21,868 nt of DNA from an uncultured Alistipes sp. Lineage in GTDB: Bacteria; Bacteroidota; Bacteroidia; Bacteroidales; Rikenellaceae. The stretch is from contig CALLRW010000021.1 of assembly GCA_938014215.1 (NCBI GenBank), forward strand, positions 1 to 21,868, written 5' to 3'. A program made the position numbers and the translations under genes. Under the pieces are notes generated by a model. The model was given only the letters and a program-made list of their open reading frames with translations, made no database searches and was not told the DNA's origin. This document shows positions 6,764-15,152 of the stretch, piece by piece. Position 1 is the stretch's first letter; the number at the start of each line of letters is the position of its first letter.

Positions 6764-7747
6764 ATGAAAAAACCAATAATTATGGATAACACCAAAATAT
6801 CCGATACTTTGCTGTTCAAGTTTTTCCTTGGGGAAACAACGAATGACGAGACCGACCGGATTGCGGCGTGGTTGGACGCAGATCCCGAGGAGCACCAAAA
6901 GTACATGAGCGAGGTCCACGAAAAGTTCATCGTAAGTATTATGATTGAGCCAGACTCCGTTCCTGAAGCTGATACGAACTTATGGTACCGCATAACACAT
7001 TCAAGACCGATTCGTCAAACCATAGGAATTGCTGCTTCATTGCTTGTAATTATTGGAGGAAGTTACCTGTTCTTCTCCTCTCGGATGAATCGCTTAGCTG
7101 AAACCCCCACTTCGATCGAGGCCCCAGTCGGACAGCATGTCAGTATCGCCTTGGGTGATGGTACTACAGTAAAACTCAATTCGAAAAGCCGAATCACCTA
7201 CCCGGCACTCTTCACTGGCAAAGAACGGCGCGTGTACCTCGAAGGCGAGGCGATGTTTGAAGTTGCGCATGACGCATCGCAACCCTTCATTGTCGAAACC
7301 TATGCCTGCGATGTCGAAGTCTGCGGTACGCGGTTCAATGTGAACGCCGACAAGGATGCACAGGAATTCTCAACAGCGCTTTTCGAGGGAAGTGTTGCCG
7401 TAACCAATAAGATGAATAACGAAAAGATCCGGATGGAGCCCAACACCATCGTTCATCTGAAAAACGGGCATTTGCGCTTAAGCAACCTGGAGAACCAGGA
7501 CAATTATCTGTGGACCGACGGCATCATCTCATTCAGTGGCGACGATTTCGGGCAAATCATCGACAAGTTGAGGAAGTATTTTGACGTTGAAATCGAGGTT
7601 CAGCGGGAGGAACTGCCCGCAATCAAGTACAAACGACTGAAAGTCCGCACGTCAGAAGGTATCGACCATATCTTACGGATCCTGCAGCATTCCTCGGATT
7701 TTACCTACGAATACAACGATCTTGAGAATAAGATTATCATCAAATAA
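6764..7747 (+). CDS. FecR-family anti-sigma factor
   Basis: 327 residues, or 321 if translation starts at the second ATG (6782, MDNTKISDTLLFKFFLGE), which also looks natural for the family. The cytoplasmic N-terminus (about residues 7-80) would hold the sigma factor. A single membrane segment, IGIAASLLVIIGGSYLFF, follows at about residues 87-105. A periplasmic FecR domain comes next (VGQHVSIALGDGTTVKLNSK; VYLEGEAMFEVAHD; VCGTRFNVNA). A C-terminal DUF4974-like part (FSGDDFGQIIDKLRKYFDVE) closes the protein. It should receive the ligand signal from the STN domain of the downstream SusC and release the sigma factor. Its orientation away from the sigma gene is less usual than a sigma/anti-sigma operon. 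Confidence 0.93.
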   Translation: MKKPIIMDNTKISDTLLFKFFLGETTNDETDRIAAWLDADPEEHQKYMSEVHEKFIVSIMIEPDSVPEADTNLWYRITHSRPIRQTIGIAASLLVIIGGSYLFFSSRMNRLAETPTSIEAPVGQHVSIALGDGTTVKLNSKSRITYPALFTGKERRVYLEGEAMFEVAHDASQPFIVETYACDVEVCGTRFNVNADKDAQEFSTALFEGSVAVTNKMNNEKIRMEPNTIVHLKNGHLRLSNLENQDNYLWTDGIISFSGDDFGQIIDKLRKYFDVEIEVQREELPAIKYKRLKVRTSEGIDHILRILQHSSDFTYEYNDLENKIIIK

Positions 7748-7750
7748 GAT

Positions 7751-7767
7751 AGCGTAATTTATTCATT
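7751..7767 (+). repeat. 17-bp repeat, copy 1
   Basis: AGCGTAATTTATTCATT begins 3 bp after the anti-sigma stop codon. An identical copy in the same orientation lies at 19541-19557, inside the loop of a candidate structured RNA. Role unknown. Confidence 0.6.
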
Positions 7768-7839
7768 TATGTCAAATGCCAAAACTGAATGCCTATGAAC
7801 TTAAAATAGAACCTATTACCATCTATTTTTTTGATTGAT

Positions 7840-7915
7840 AAAAAAGCCTGCAGGTGAGGCAACACCCGCAGGCCGCAGTTCAATCAAAATACTAACCGAT
7901 TTTTACTTGAACCTT
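7840..7915 (-). ncRNA. Antisense sRNA opposite the susC leader (DonS-like)
   Basis: A complete small transcription unit on the minus strand. A consensus promoter at 7953-7922 would start RNA near 7915. The RNA ends in a hairpin, GCCTGC(G)GGTG paired with CACC(T)GCAGGC around a 6-nt loop (7873-7846), followed by six U (7845-7840). The product, about 75 nt, is fully complementary to the 5' leader of susC, and its promoter overlaps the susC start codon. Position (between anti-sigma gene and susC, antisense), size and layout match the DonS-type sRNAs of Bacteroides that repress host-glycan PULs. Expression is not proven here, and the repression is inferred from that analogy. Confidence 0.7.
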
Positions 7916-7921
7916 AACTCA

Positions 7922-7953
7922 CAAATGTATGAATAAAAAGATTATTCAGCAAA
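7922..7953 (-). promoter_or_regulatory. Consensus promoter for the antisense sRNA
   Basis: The minus strand reads TTTG (7953-7950), a 20-bp spacer, then TACATTTG (7929-7922). Both elements match the Bacteroidetes housekeeping consensus without mismatch. The -7 box overlaps the first base of the susC start codon, and the -33 box lies inside susC codons. Confidence 0.72.
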
Positions 7954-10900
7954 TCCGTCTGTCTATTCTTTTGTTCGTTCCTGCCTTGCTATTCCCTCTA
8001 TCCACAATTCTTGCGCAGAATGTACGGGTTACAATTCGGGAAAACAAGGTTAAAATGGAACAGGTCATCAGCTCAATTGAGAGACAGACCCGTTATCTTT
8101 TCGGCATCGACGATGATGTGAATACCGACCTTTTGGTTACGGTTAATGTCGAAAATGAACCCCTGAAAAAAGCCCTTGAAGAGATGGTCCGCGGTACGGA
8201 CATCGCCTATTCTGTCGAAGGAACCAATATTCTTCTTTTCCGCAATAGCGTGCAACCCGGGCGTGCTGCAAAAATTTCCGGACAGGTGGTGGATGCCAAA
8301 GGAGTACCCATCATCGGGGCTTCAGTGATCGTGCGTGGCACGACCGTCGGAGTCTCTACGGATGCCGGGGGACGCTTCACGCTGGAAGTTCCGGCGCCGG
8401 CCGCCTCGCAGACGCTCGAGGTAAGCTATCTGGGCTATGAGACGGCCACGGTAGCCGTGGGTTCCCGGACGAACTTTACCGTGACGCTCCGTGAATCGAC
8501 TTCGGAGATCGAGTCGGTCGTGGTGACGGCCCTGGGCATCAAGCGCGAGGAGAAGGCCCTCTCGTACAACGTCCAGCAGGTCGGCGCCGAGGATCTGACG
8601 ACGGTCAAGGACGCCAACTTCATGAACTCGCTGGCGGGCAAGGTGGCCGGCGTGACGATCAACACCTCGTCGTCGGGTGTGGGCGGCGCCACGAAGGTGG
8701 TGCTGCGCGGTAACAAGTCCATCTCGCAGTCGTCGAACGCGCTGTACGTCATCGACGGTATTCCGATGTACAACTTCGGCGGCGGAGGCGGCACGGAGTT
8801 CGATTCGCGCGGCGCGACGGAGTCGATTGCCGACATCAACCCGGAGGACATCGAGTCAATGTCGGTGCTGACGGGTGCCGCAGCCGCGGCCCTCTACGGT
8901 TCGGAGGCTGCAAACGGCGCCGTGATGATTACGACGAAAAAGGGGCAGGCCGGGGCCTTGAAGGTGACGCTTTCGAGCAACACGGAGTTTCTGAATCCCT
9001 TCGTGCTGCCGGAGTTCCAGAACCGCTATGGCACGGGACTCAACGGTACGAGCAGCGGCTCGAAGATCTACAGCTGGGGCGAGCGGCTGAATCCTGCCTC
9101 AAGCTATGGCTATACCCCGAACGACTTTTTCGAGACGGGCCATGTCTATACGAATGCTGTGACGGTCTCGGGCGGCACGGACCGCAACCAGACCTACTTT
9201 TCGGCCGCTTCGGTCAATTCCGACGGCATCATCCCCAACAACGAATACGACCGCTATAACTTCACCTTCCGGAACACCTCTTATTTCCTGAAAGATAAGC
9301 TGCGTTTGGATGCTTCGGCGAGCTACATCTACCAGCAGGACCAGAACATGACCAACCAGGGTGTCTATTCAAACCCTTTGGTTCCGGCCTACCTCTTCCC
9401 GCGGGGTGAGAACTTCGATCTTTACCGGCGTTTCGAACGTTACAACGAGGGTACGAAGCTCATGGAGCAGTTCTGGTCGGCGGATATGGAGGGCGGCGAT
9501 TTGCGGATGCAGAACCCCTACTGGATCGCCTACCGCAACCTGCGCAATACGGACAAGAAGCGTTACATGCTCTCGTTCTCGGCCTCGTACGACATCCTGC
9601 CGTGGCTGAACGTCACGGGGCGCGTCCGGATCGACAATGCCAACTCGCTCTATACGCAGAAACTCTACGCCTCGTCGAACACGACGATTACCGACGGCGG
9701 CAAGAACGGCCACTATACCGAAGCCCGTGCCTACGACTCGCAGACCTACGGCGACGTGATGGTGAACATCAACAAGACGTTCGGTGACGACTGGTCGCTG
9801 CAGGCCAATGTCGGCGCCTCGGTCAACAATGTGAAGAGCGACGAACTCTCCTATCGGGGCCCCATCCAGGAGAACGGCCTTCCGAACGTCTTCAACGTCT
9901 TCGACCTCGACGACACGAAGAAGCGGGCCGAGAAGACCGGCTGGCACGACCAGACGCAGTCCGTGTTTGCTTCGGTCGAGGTAGGCTGGAAGCAGATGCT
10001 CTATTTGACCGTCACGGGCCGCAACGACTGGGCCTCGCAGATCGCCGGATCGTCGGAATCGTCGTTCTTCTATCCGTCGGTCGGTCTGTCGTGGGTGCCT
10101 ACCTCACTCTGGAACATGGGGGAGGCTTTCAACTATCTGAAAATCCGCGGTTCGATCGCCTCGGTGGGTACGCCGTTCCCGCGCTATCTGACGATCCCGA
10201 CCTACGAATACGACGCCACGAACCGCGTGTGGAAGGACAAGACCCACTATCCGATCGGGGATCTGAAGCCCGAGCGGACAATCACCTACGAAGTGGGTCT
10301 CGATGCACGGCTGTGGAAACATGTCAACCTTTCGGTTTCGTGGTACCAGGCCGACACGAAGAACCAGACCTTCGACCCCTCGCTGCCGCCGTCGTCCTCC
10401 TATACGACAATCTACCTGCAGACGGGCCACGTCCGCAATACGGGCGTCGAACTCTCGGCAGGGTATGACAATACCTGGCGGGATTTCCGTTGGGCGACGA
10501 ACTTCACCTTCTCGTGGAACCGCAACGAGATCATCGAACTGGCAGCCAATGCCGTGAACCCGGTAACGGGCGAGCCGCTGAATCTCGAAAAGCTCGACAT
10601 CAAGGGGCTCGGCAAAGCGAAATACATTCTCAAGGAGGGCGGCACGCTGAACGACCTCTACACGACGTCGGATCTGCGCTTCAATGACAACGGCTACGTC
10701 GAGGTGGACAAGAGCGGCAACCTGCTCATCACGGACGAAGGCGAGGACATCTATCTCGGCTCCGTCGTTCCGGACTACAACCTGGCGTGGCGCAACGATT
10801 TCTCGTGGAAGGGCATCAACCTCGGCGTGCTCTTTACGGGCAGTATCGGCGGTGTCTGCTATTCGGCCACGCAGGCCAACATGGACCTCTACGGCGTTTC

Positions 10901-11264
10901 GGAAGCTTCGGCTGCGGCACGCGATGCGGGCGGCGTATGGATCAACGGCCGCGAACTGGTCGATGCCCAGAAGTGGTATCAGGCCATCGGCGCCCAGTCG
11001 GGCCTGCCGCAATACTACCTCTATTCGGCTACGAATTTCCGCCTGCAGGAGCTTTCGCTGGGTTACACGCTTCCGGCAAAGTGGTTCCGCGACAAGATGC
11101 GCATGACCGTTTCGTTCGTGGGGCGCAACCTCTGGATGATCTATTGCAAGGCACCGTTCGATCCTGCGGCCGTGGCCTCCACGGGGCTGAACTACCAGGG
11201 CATCGACTACTTCATGATGCCGTCGCTGCGGAGCCTGGGTTTCAACGTAAAATTCCAATTCTAA
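7929..11264 (+). CDS. SusC/RagA TonB-dependent glycan importer with STN signalling domain
   Basis: An 1111-residue outer-membrane porter. The signal peptide covers about residues 1-29 (LLFPLSTILAQ). An STN domain follows at about 30-105 (VRVTIRENKVKMEQVISSIE). Then come a carboxypeptidase-D-like domain at about 117-190 (ISGQVVDAKGVPIIGASVIV), the plug at about 195-320 (SLAGKVAGVTI; NALYVIDGIPM) and a 22-strand-type barrel to the terminal aromatic FNVKFQF. With TonB energy it imports oligosaccharides captured by SusD. The STN domain marks it as a transducer that signals to the FecR anti-sigma factor encoded just upstream. Roughly the first 340 bp are visibly more AT-rich than the rest, which suggests that the signalling extension and the porter have different histories. 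The leader is opposed by an antisense sRNA. SusD starts directly at the stop codon. Confidence 0.96.
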   Translation: MNKKIIQQIRLSILLFVPALLFPLSTILAQNVRVTIRENKVKMEQVISSIERQTRYLFGIDDDVNTDLLVTVNVENEPLKKALEEMVRGTDIAYSVEGTNILLFRNSVQPGRAAKISGQVVDAKGVPIIGASVIVRGTTVGVSTDAGGRFTLEVPAPAASQTLEVSYLGYETATVAVGSRTNFTVTLRESTSEIESVVVTALGIKREEKALSYNVQQVGAEDLTTVKDANFMNSLAGKVAGVTINTSSSGVGGATKVVLRGNKSISQSSNALYVIDGIPMYNFGGGGGTEFDSRGATESIADINPEDIESMSVLTGAAAAALYGSEAANGAVMITTKKGQAGALKVTLSSNTEFLNPFVLPEFQNRYGTGLNGTSSGSKIYSWGERLNPASSYGYTPNDFFETGHVYTNAVTVSGGTDRNQTYFSAASVNSDGIIPNNEYDRYNFTFRNTSYFLKDKLRLDASASYIYQQDQNMTNQGVYSNPLVPAYLFPRGENFDLYRRFERYNEGTKLMEQFWSADMEGGDLRMQNPYWIAYRNLRNTDKKRYMLSFSASYDILPWLNVTGRVRIDNANSLYTQKLYASSNTTITDGGKNGHYTEARAYDSQTYGDVMVNINKTFGDDWSLQANVGASVNNVKSDELSYRGPIQENGLPNVFNVFDLDDTKKRAEKTGWHDQTQSVFASVEVGWKQMLYLTVTGRNDWASQIAGSSESSFFYPSVGLSWVPTSLWNMGEAFNYLKIRGSIASVGTPFPRYLTIPTYEYDATNRVWKDKTHYPIGDLKPERTITYEVGLDARLWKHVNLSVSWYQADTKNQTFDPSLPPSSSYTTIYLQTGHVRNTGVELSAGYDNTWRDFRWATNFTFSWNRNEIIELAANAVNPVTGEPLNLEKLDIKGLGKAKYILKEGGTLNDLYTTSDLRFNDNGYVEVDKSGNLLITDEGEDIYLGSVVPDYNLAWRNDFSWKGINLGVLFTGSIGGVCYSATQANMDLYGVSEASAAARDAGGVWINGRELVDAQKWYQAIGAQSGLPQYYLYSATNFRLQELSLGYTLPAKWFRDKMRMTVSFVGRNLWMIYCKAPFDPAAVASTGLNYQGIDYFMMPSLRSLGFNVKFQF

Positions 11265-12854
11265 ATGAACCGCAAGACCATGAAAACTACGAATCATAAG
11301 GTGCAGCTGCTGCTGCTTGCGGTCGTGCTGCTCGGCCTGGGGGCTTGCACGGGGGATTTCGAGGATTACAACCGCAACCCCAACCAGGTAACCGAGGACC
11401 AGATGGAGGCCCTGAACTACAAGACGGGCACGAAGGTCAAAACCTTGCAGAGTCTCGTGATCCCGGTTCAGGAGCACATGTACCAGTTCAACGAATCGCT
11501 CTCGGGAGGTCCGTTTGCCGGATATATCGGTGCGACGGTGGACACCTGGCAGACGAAGTTCGAGACCTACAACCCCTCGGCCGACTGGCGCAAGTGGCCC
11601 TTTGCCAACGTCATCACCGAGACCTACACCCCCTATAAAGGCATCATCGGCGGCACGGACGACGAGGTTGCCGTAGCCTTCGCCAAACTTCTTCGCGTGG
11701 CGATCATGCAGCGCGTGTCGGACTCCTACGGTCCGATTCCCTATTCGAAACTCGAAAGCAACGAATCGGTCTACGTCGAGTATGACTCGCAGGAGGCAGT
11801 CTATACGAAGATGTTCGAGGAACTGGACGAGGCCATCGGGACGCTGGGCCGCAACACGACGCTCTCTTCGGATGCATGGAGCCGTTACGACGGGGTCTAC
11901 TACGGCAACATCGCGCAGTGGCTGAAATATGCCAACTCGCTGAAACTCCGCATGGCGATGCGCCTCACGGAGGTGAAGCCCGAACTGGCGCAGGCGAAGG
12001 CTTCGGAGGCGATTGCCGGGGGCGTCATCACGACGAATGCCGACAACGCCCAGATGCACGCTGCGGAAAACCGCACAACGCTGATCTACAACGACTGGGG
12101 CGACCACCGCGTCGGGGCTGACATCCTCTGTTACATGACCGGCTACAACGATCCGCGTGTGGAGAAGATGTTCCTGCCGAACGACGTGGGCGACTACGTC
12201 GGCATCCGCATCGGCATCGACGTGGCGGGCAAGTCGACGGCCATGACGAAGTATTCGAACCTGATCGTCGAGTCGACGACTCCCTATCTGTGGTTCAATG
12301 CCGCTGAAGCGACTTTCCTGCGTGCGGAGTACGAATTGCGCTGGGGATCCGAAGAGACGGCGCAGGCGCTCTATGAGGATGCCATACGCCTCTCGTTTGA
12401 GGAGCGGGGCGCAAGCGGCGCCGACGCCTACATCACCGATGCTGCGAGCCGCCCGGCAGCCTATACAGACCCGCTGGGCAATTACAGCGCCGCGGCGCAG
12501 AGCACCATTACAATTGCCTGGACGCCGGGAGCTGACAACTTCGAAGCGAACCTCGAACGCATCATCACCCAGAAGTGGATTGCCATCTTCCCGCTGGGCG
12601 TCGAGGCGTGGTCCGAACACCGCCGCACGGGCTACCCGCGGCTGCTGCCGGTGGTGGCCGACAAGTCGGGCGGCGGGGTCGACGTGGCGCAGGGTGCGCG
12701 ACGGCTTCCCTACCCGGTGGAGGAGTACCAGCAGAACAACACGAACCTGCAGGCGGCGATCCAGACACTCAATGCCGAGCAGACGAACGGCAACCGCACG
12801 GGCGACCAGATGGGTACGCGCGTATGGTGGGACTGCAAACCCTATAACAACTGA
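11265..12854 (+). CDS. SusD/RagB-type glycan-binding lipoprotein (SusD-like_2 type)
   Basis: 529 residues. Translation may start at 11265, immediately after the SusC stop, or at 11280 (MKTTNHKVQLLLLAVVLLGL). Either gives a lipoprotein signal with lipobox LGAC. The mature N-terminus DFEDYNRNPNQVTEDQMEAL carries the N.NP motif of the SusD-like_2 family. Further typical parts are the TPR helices (VAFAKLLRVAIMQRVSDSYG; YANSLKLRMAMRLTEVKPEL) and the C-terminal QKWIAIFPLGVEAWSEHRRT. SusD forms the lid on SusC and delivers the glycan. The coupling to susC by zero spacing supports a SusCD pair. Base composition and codon use match the GC-rich part of susC. Confidence 0.94.
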   Translation: MNRKTMKTTNHKVQLLLLAVVLLGLGACTGDFEDYNRNPNQVTEDQMEALNYKTGTKVKTLQSLVIPVQEHMYQFNESLSGGPFAGYIGATVDTWQTKFETYNPSADWRKWPFANVITETYTPYKGIIGGTDDEVAVAFAKLLRVAIMQRVSDSYGPIPYSKLESNESVYVEYDSQEAVYTKMFEELDEAIGTLGRNTTLSSDAWSRYDGVYYGNIAQWLKYANSLKLRMAMRLTEVKPELAQAKASEAIAGGVITTNADNAQMHAAENRTTLIYNDWGDHRVGADILCYMTGYNDPRVEKMFLPNDVGDYVGIRIGIDVAGKSTAMTKYSNLIVESTTPYLWFNAAEATFLRAEYELRWGSEETAQALYEDAIRLSFEERGASGADAYITDAASRPAAYTDPLGNYSAAAQSTITIAWTPGADNFEANLERIITQKWIAIFPLGVEAWSEHRRTGYPRLLPVVADKSGGGVDVAQGARRLPYPVEEYQQNNTNLQAAIQTLNAEQTNGNRTGDQMGTRVWWDCKPYNN

Positions 12855-12859
12855 CCGAT

Positions 12860-13771
12860 ATGAAACAGACAAGCATATACCGACTGATCCTTCCGGTCGT
12901 TGTGTTGCTGCTCGGGGCTTCGTGCAGCGACTGGACCGAGACGGAGAACATCGACAACACGGTTCTCAAACCGTGGGAGCAGGACCCGGCGTTGTGGGCC
13001 GACTATACGGCGGCGCTGCGCAGCTACAAGGCCTCGGAACACTACCTTTCGTATGCCCGGCTCCACAATTCGCCCTCGCCGGCCGCGAGCGAGCAGGACT
13101 TCATGCGCTGCCTGCCCGATTCGCTCGACATCGTGACGCTCACCAATGCCGACAACTTCTCGGCGTATGACGCCGAGGACTTGGCTGCGATGCACGAAAA
13201 GGGCACGAAAGTCCTCTACCAGGTGGACTACGCGGCCCGCAAGGCGGAATTTTCCACCGAGACTGCCCTCAAAGCCTACCTCGACGGTGTGATCGCCGCA
13301 GTTCAAGCGAACGGCCTGGATGGCTACTCGTTCACCGCGGACCCGCTCGACGCCGCCGCTACGGCTACGATCGTTGCGACGCTCTCGGCAGCCCGGAGCG
13401 ATGGTCAGCTTCTCGTTTTCGAGGGCAACCCGTTGTCGGTGGCCGAAGCCGACCGTGCTAAACTCGACTTCGTGGTCCTCGACACCGAAAAGGCCGAAAA
13501 TACCACCGAGGTGCAGCTGCTGGTCCTCAATGCCACGGGCTATGCGGGCATCGCCCCGGAAAAACTGCTTTTGGCTGCGGAGATCGACGCCCCGCTGCAG
13601 GACGAGGACCGCACGGAGTATGCCGCTGTGGAACTGATGGCGCGCTGCGTGGTGGAGTACGGCCCGCTGGCAGGCTTTGCAGCCTATAACATCGCCGGGG
13701 ACTACTACCATGCCGAGATGAACTACCAAACCATCCGCACGGCGATTCAGACGTTGAACCCTTCCAAATAA
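12860..13771 (+). CDS. GH18-fold lipoprotein, catalytic motif lost (probable glycan-binding protein)
   Basis: 303 residues. MKQTSIYRLILPVVVLLLGA leads to the lipobox with Cys22, so a surface lipoprotein is likely. The sequence resembles the BT1044-like GH18 group found beside SusD genes. The strand carrying the GH18 signature DxxDxDxE reads NGLDGYSFTADPLD (about residues 151-164). Asp154 is kept, but the next two Asp positions are Ser157 and Thr159, and the catalytic Glu position is Asp161. Normal hydrolysis by substrate assistance is therefore not expected, and binding of GlcNAc-containing glycans is the more likely job. It begins 5 bp after the SusD stop, so co-expression is secure. The GH18 assignment is moderate because the protein is divergent. 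Confidence 0.75.
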   Translation: MKQTSIYRLILPVVVLLLGASCSDWTETENIDNTVLKPWEQDPALWADYTAALRSYKASEHYLSYARLHNSPSPAASEQDFMRCLPDSLDIVTLTNADNFSAYDAEDLAAMHEKGTKVLYQVDYAARKAEFSTETALKAYLDGVIAAVQANGLDGYSFTADPLDAAATATIVATLSAARSDGQLLVFEGNPLSVAEADRAKLDFVVLDTEKAENTTEVQLLVLNATGYAGIAPEKLLLAAEIDAPLQDEDRTEYAAVELMARCVVEYGPLAGFAAYNIAGDYYHAEMNYQTIRTAIQTLNPSK

Positions 13772-13778
13772 GAGAGCC

Positions 13779-15149
13779 ATGAAACGATACCTCATAACAC
13801 TTTTCGCGCTGCTTGCTGCGCTGACGGGCTGCGAGCGGTTCGATGCAGACGGCCGCAAGTTCGACAATGTGGTCTACCTCGATGTCTCGCAGACAAGTCC
13901 CGTGCAGTTGGCGACGTTCAGCAACAATCGCGCGACCTATGACTGCACGTTGCAGGCGGCACTGACCTATCCCGCCGGACAGGACGTACAGGTTTCGCTC
14001 GAGGTCGACCCGTCGCTCGTCGGGACGTACAACGCCCGCTACGGCACGCAGTGGCCAATGCTTGACGCGAAATACTACACGCTTTCGTCCGAAACCGCGA
14101 CCATTCCCGCGGGACGTACCGCCTCGGACGTCGTAACCCTACAGCTCAAGGAGCTCATGGGCGAGGGCGAGGAGCAGACCGGGGCCCTGCCGCTCGATGA
14201 GACCTATCTGGTGCCGGTGCGCATCAGCGGCGCGTCAATCGACGTATTGGGCGGCTCGGACGTGGCCTACTACGTCGTCAAACGCTCCTCGGCAATCACC
14301 GTGGCCGCACAGCTCGGCGAGGGCAACTGGATCAACTTCCCGACCCTCGACAAGTACGGCGCCAACAGCAGCGCGTGGAACGGACTTACGGCCATGACCT
14401 ACGAGGCGCTGATCTATATCGACCAGTTCGCAAACTCAATCGTTAATGCCAGCGGCAATACCAGCACCGTGAGCATCTCCTCAGTAATGGGTGTCGAGCA
14501 GTACCTGCTGCTGCGTATTGGCGATACGAACTTCGAACGGCAGCAGTTGCAGTTCGACGGTTCCGGAGGTGGTTCGAATTTCGGTAAATTCCCGTCGAGT
14601 GATGCCACGAAATGTCTCTCTACGGGACGCTGGTACCATGTTGCCTGCACCTACGACCAGACCACGCAGACCGTGCGCGTCTATGTCGACGGCAAGATCC
14701 AGAGCGAGGAGACCGGCGTCGGAATTGCCATTCCAAGCAAGAAGAACCAAATCAATCTGGCGATGCGAGCGCTCTACGACTTGTGGAATACCACGCCCGA
14801 CGATCAGAAATCGCAGTACGAGACCGAGGACACGGGCTATAATTCGCTGGGCGACGCCTACCAGTTCTTTATCGGCAAATCCTATGACGAATACCGCCCG
14901 CTGAACGGCAAGATTGCCGAGGCGCGCGTCTGGTCCGTGGCACGGACGCCCGAGCAGATTTGGGAGAACATGTACGACATCGAGAACCCGGCCGACGACC
15001 CGACCCTCTTGGGCTACTGGAAGTTCAACGAGGGGGCCGGAAATACCGTCAAGGACTACTCAATGTACGGCAACGACGGCGTGGCCGAAACCGATATCGT
15101 ATGGCCCACGGGTATCGAAATTCCGAAAATCAACGAAACGGAGGAGTAA
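13779..15149 (+). CDS. DUF1735 and LamG-like domain surface lipoprotein
   Basis: 456 residues. The signal MKRYLITLFALLAALTGC has its lipobox Cys at 18. About residues 25-165 form a DUF1735 (BT_3987 N-terminal type) beta-sandwich: VVYLDVSQTSPVQLATFS, then VSLEVDPSLVGTYNARYGTQ. About residues 180-440 form a LamG/concanavalin-like lectin domain (GRWYHVACTYDQTTQTVRVY, VDGK; EARVWSVARTPEQIWENMYD; GYWKFNEGAG). No hydrolase active site is seen. Such proteins sit in N-glycan PULs beside GH18 enzymes and are taken to be surface glycan-binding proteins. It starts 7 bp after the preceding gene. The GC-rich composition matches susCD, unlike the genes downstream. Confidence 0.88.
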   Translation: MKRYLITLFALLAALTGCERFDADGRKFDNVVYLDVSQTSPVQLATFSNNRATYDCTLQAALTYPAGQDVQVSLEVDPSLVGTYNARYGTQWPMLDAKYYTLSSETATIPAGRTASDVVTLQLKELMGEGEEQTGALPLDETYLVPVRISGASIDVLGGSDVAYYVVKRSSAITVAAQLGEGNWINFPTLDKYGANSSAWNGLTAMTYEALIYIDQFANSIVNASGNTSTVSISSVMGVEQYLLLRIGDTNFERQQLQFDGSGGGSNFGKFPSSDATKCLSTGRWYHVACTYDQTTQTVRVYVDGKIQSEETGVGIAIPSKKNQINLAMRALYDLWNTTPDDQKSQYETEDTGYNSLGDAYQFFIGKSYDEYRPLNGKIAEARVWSVARTPEQIWENMYDIENPADDPTLLGYWKFNEGAGNTVKDYSMYGNDGVAETDIVWPTGIEIPKINETEE

Positions 15150-15152
15150 ACC

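Noticed and set aside
7840..7873. Plus-strand terminator ahead of susC
   Set aside because: The hairpin has its T-run only on the minus strand; on the plus strand it is preceded by A and followed by a mixed sequence, so it is assigned to the antisense sRNA instead.
10104..12872. A very long open frame on the minus strand across susC and susD
   Set aside because: It lies fully antisense to two clear, well-conserved genes and is Arg/Val-rich with no recognisable domain. GC-rich codon bias of the true genes keeps stops out of this frame.
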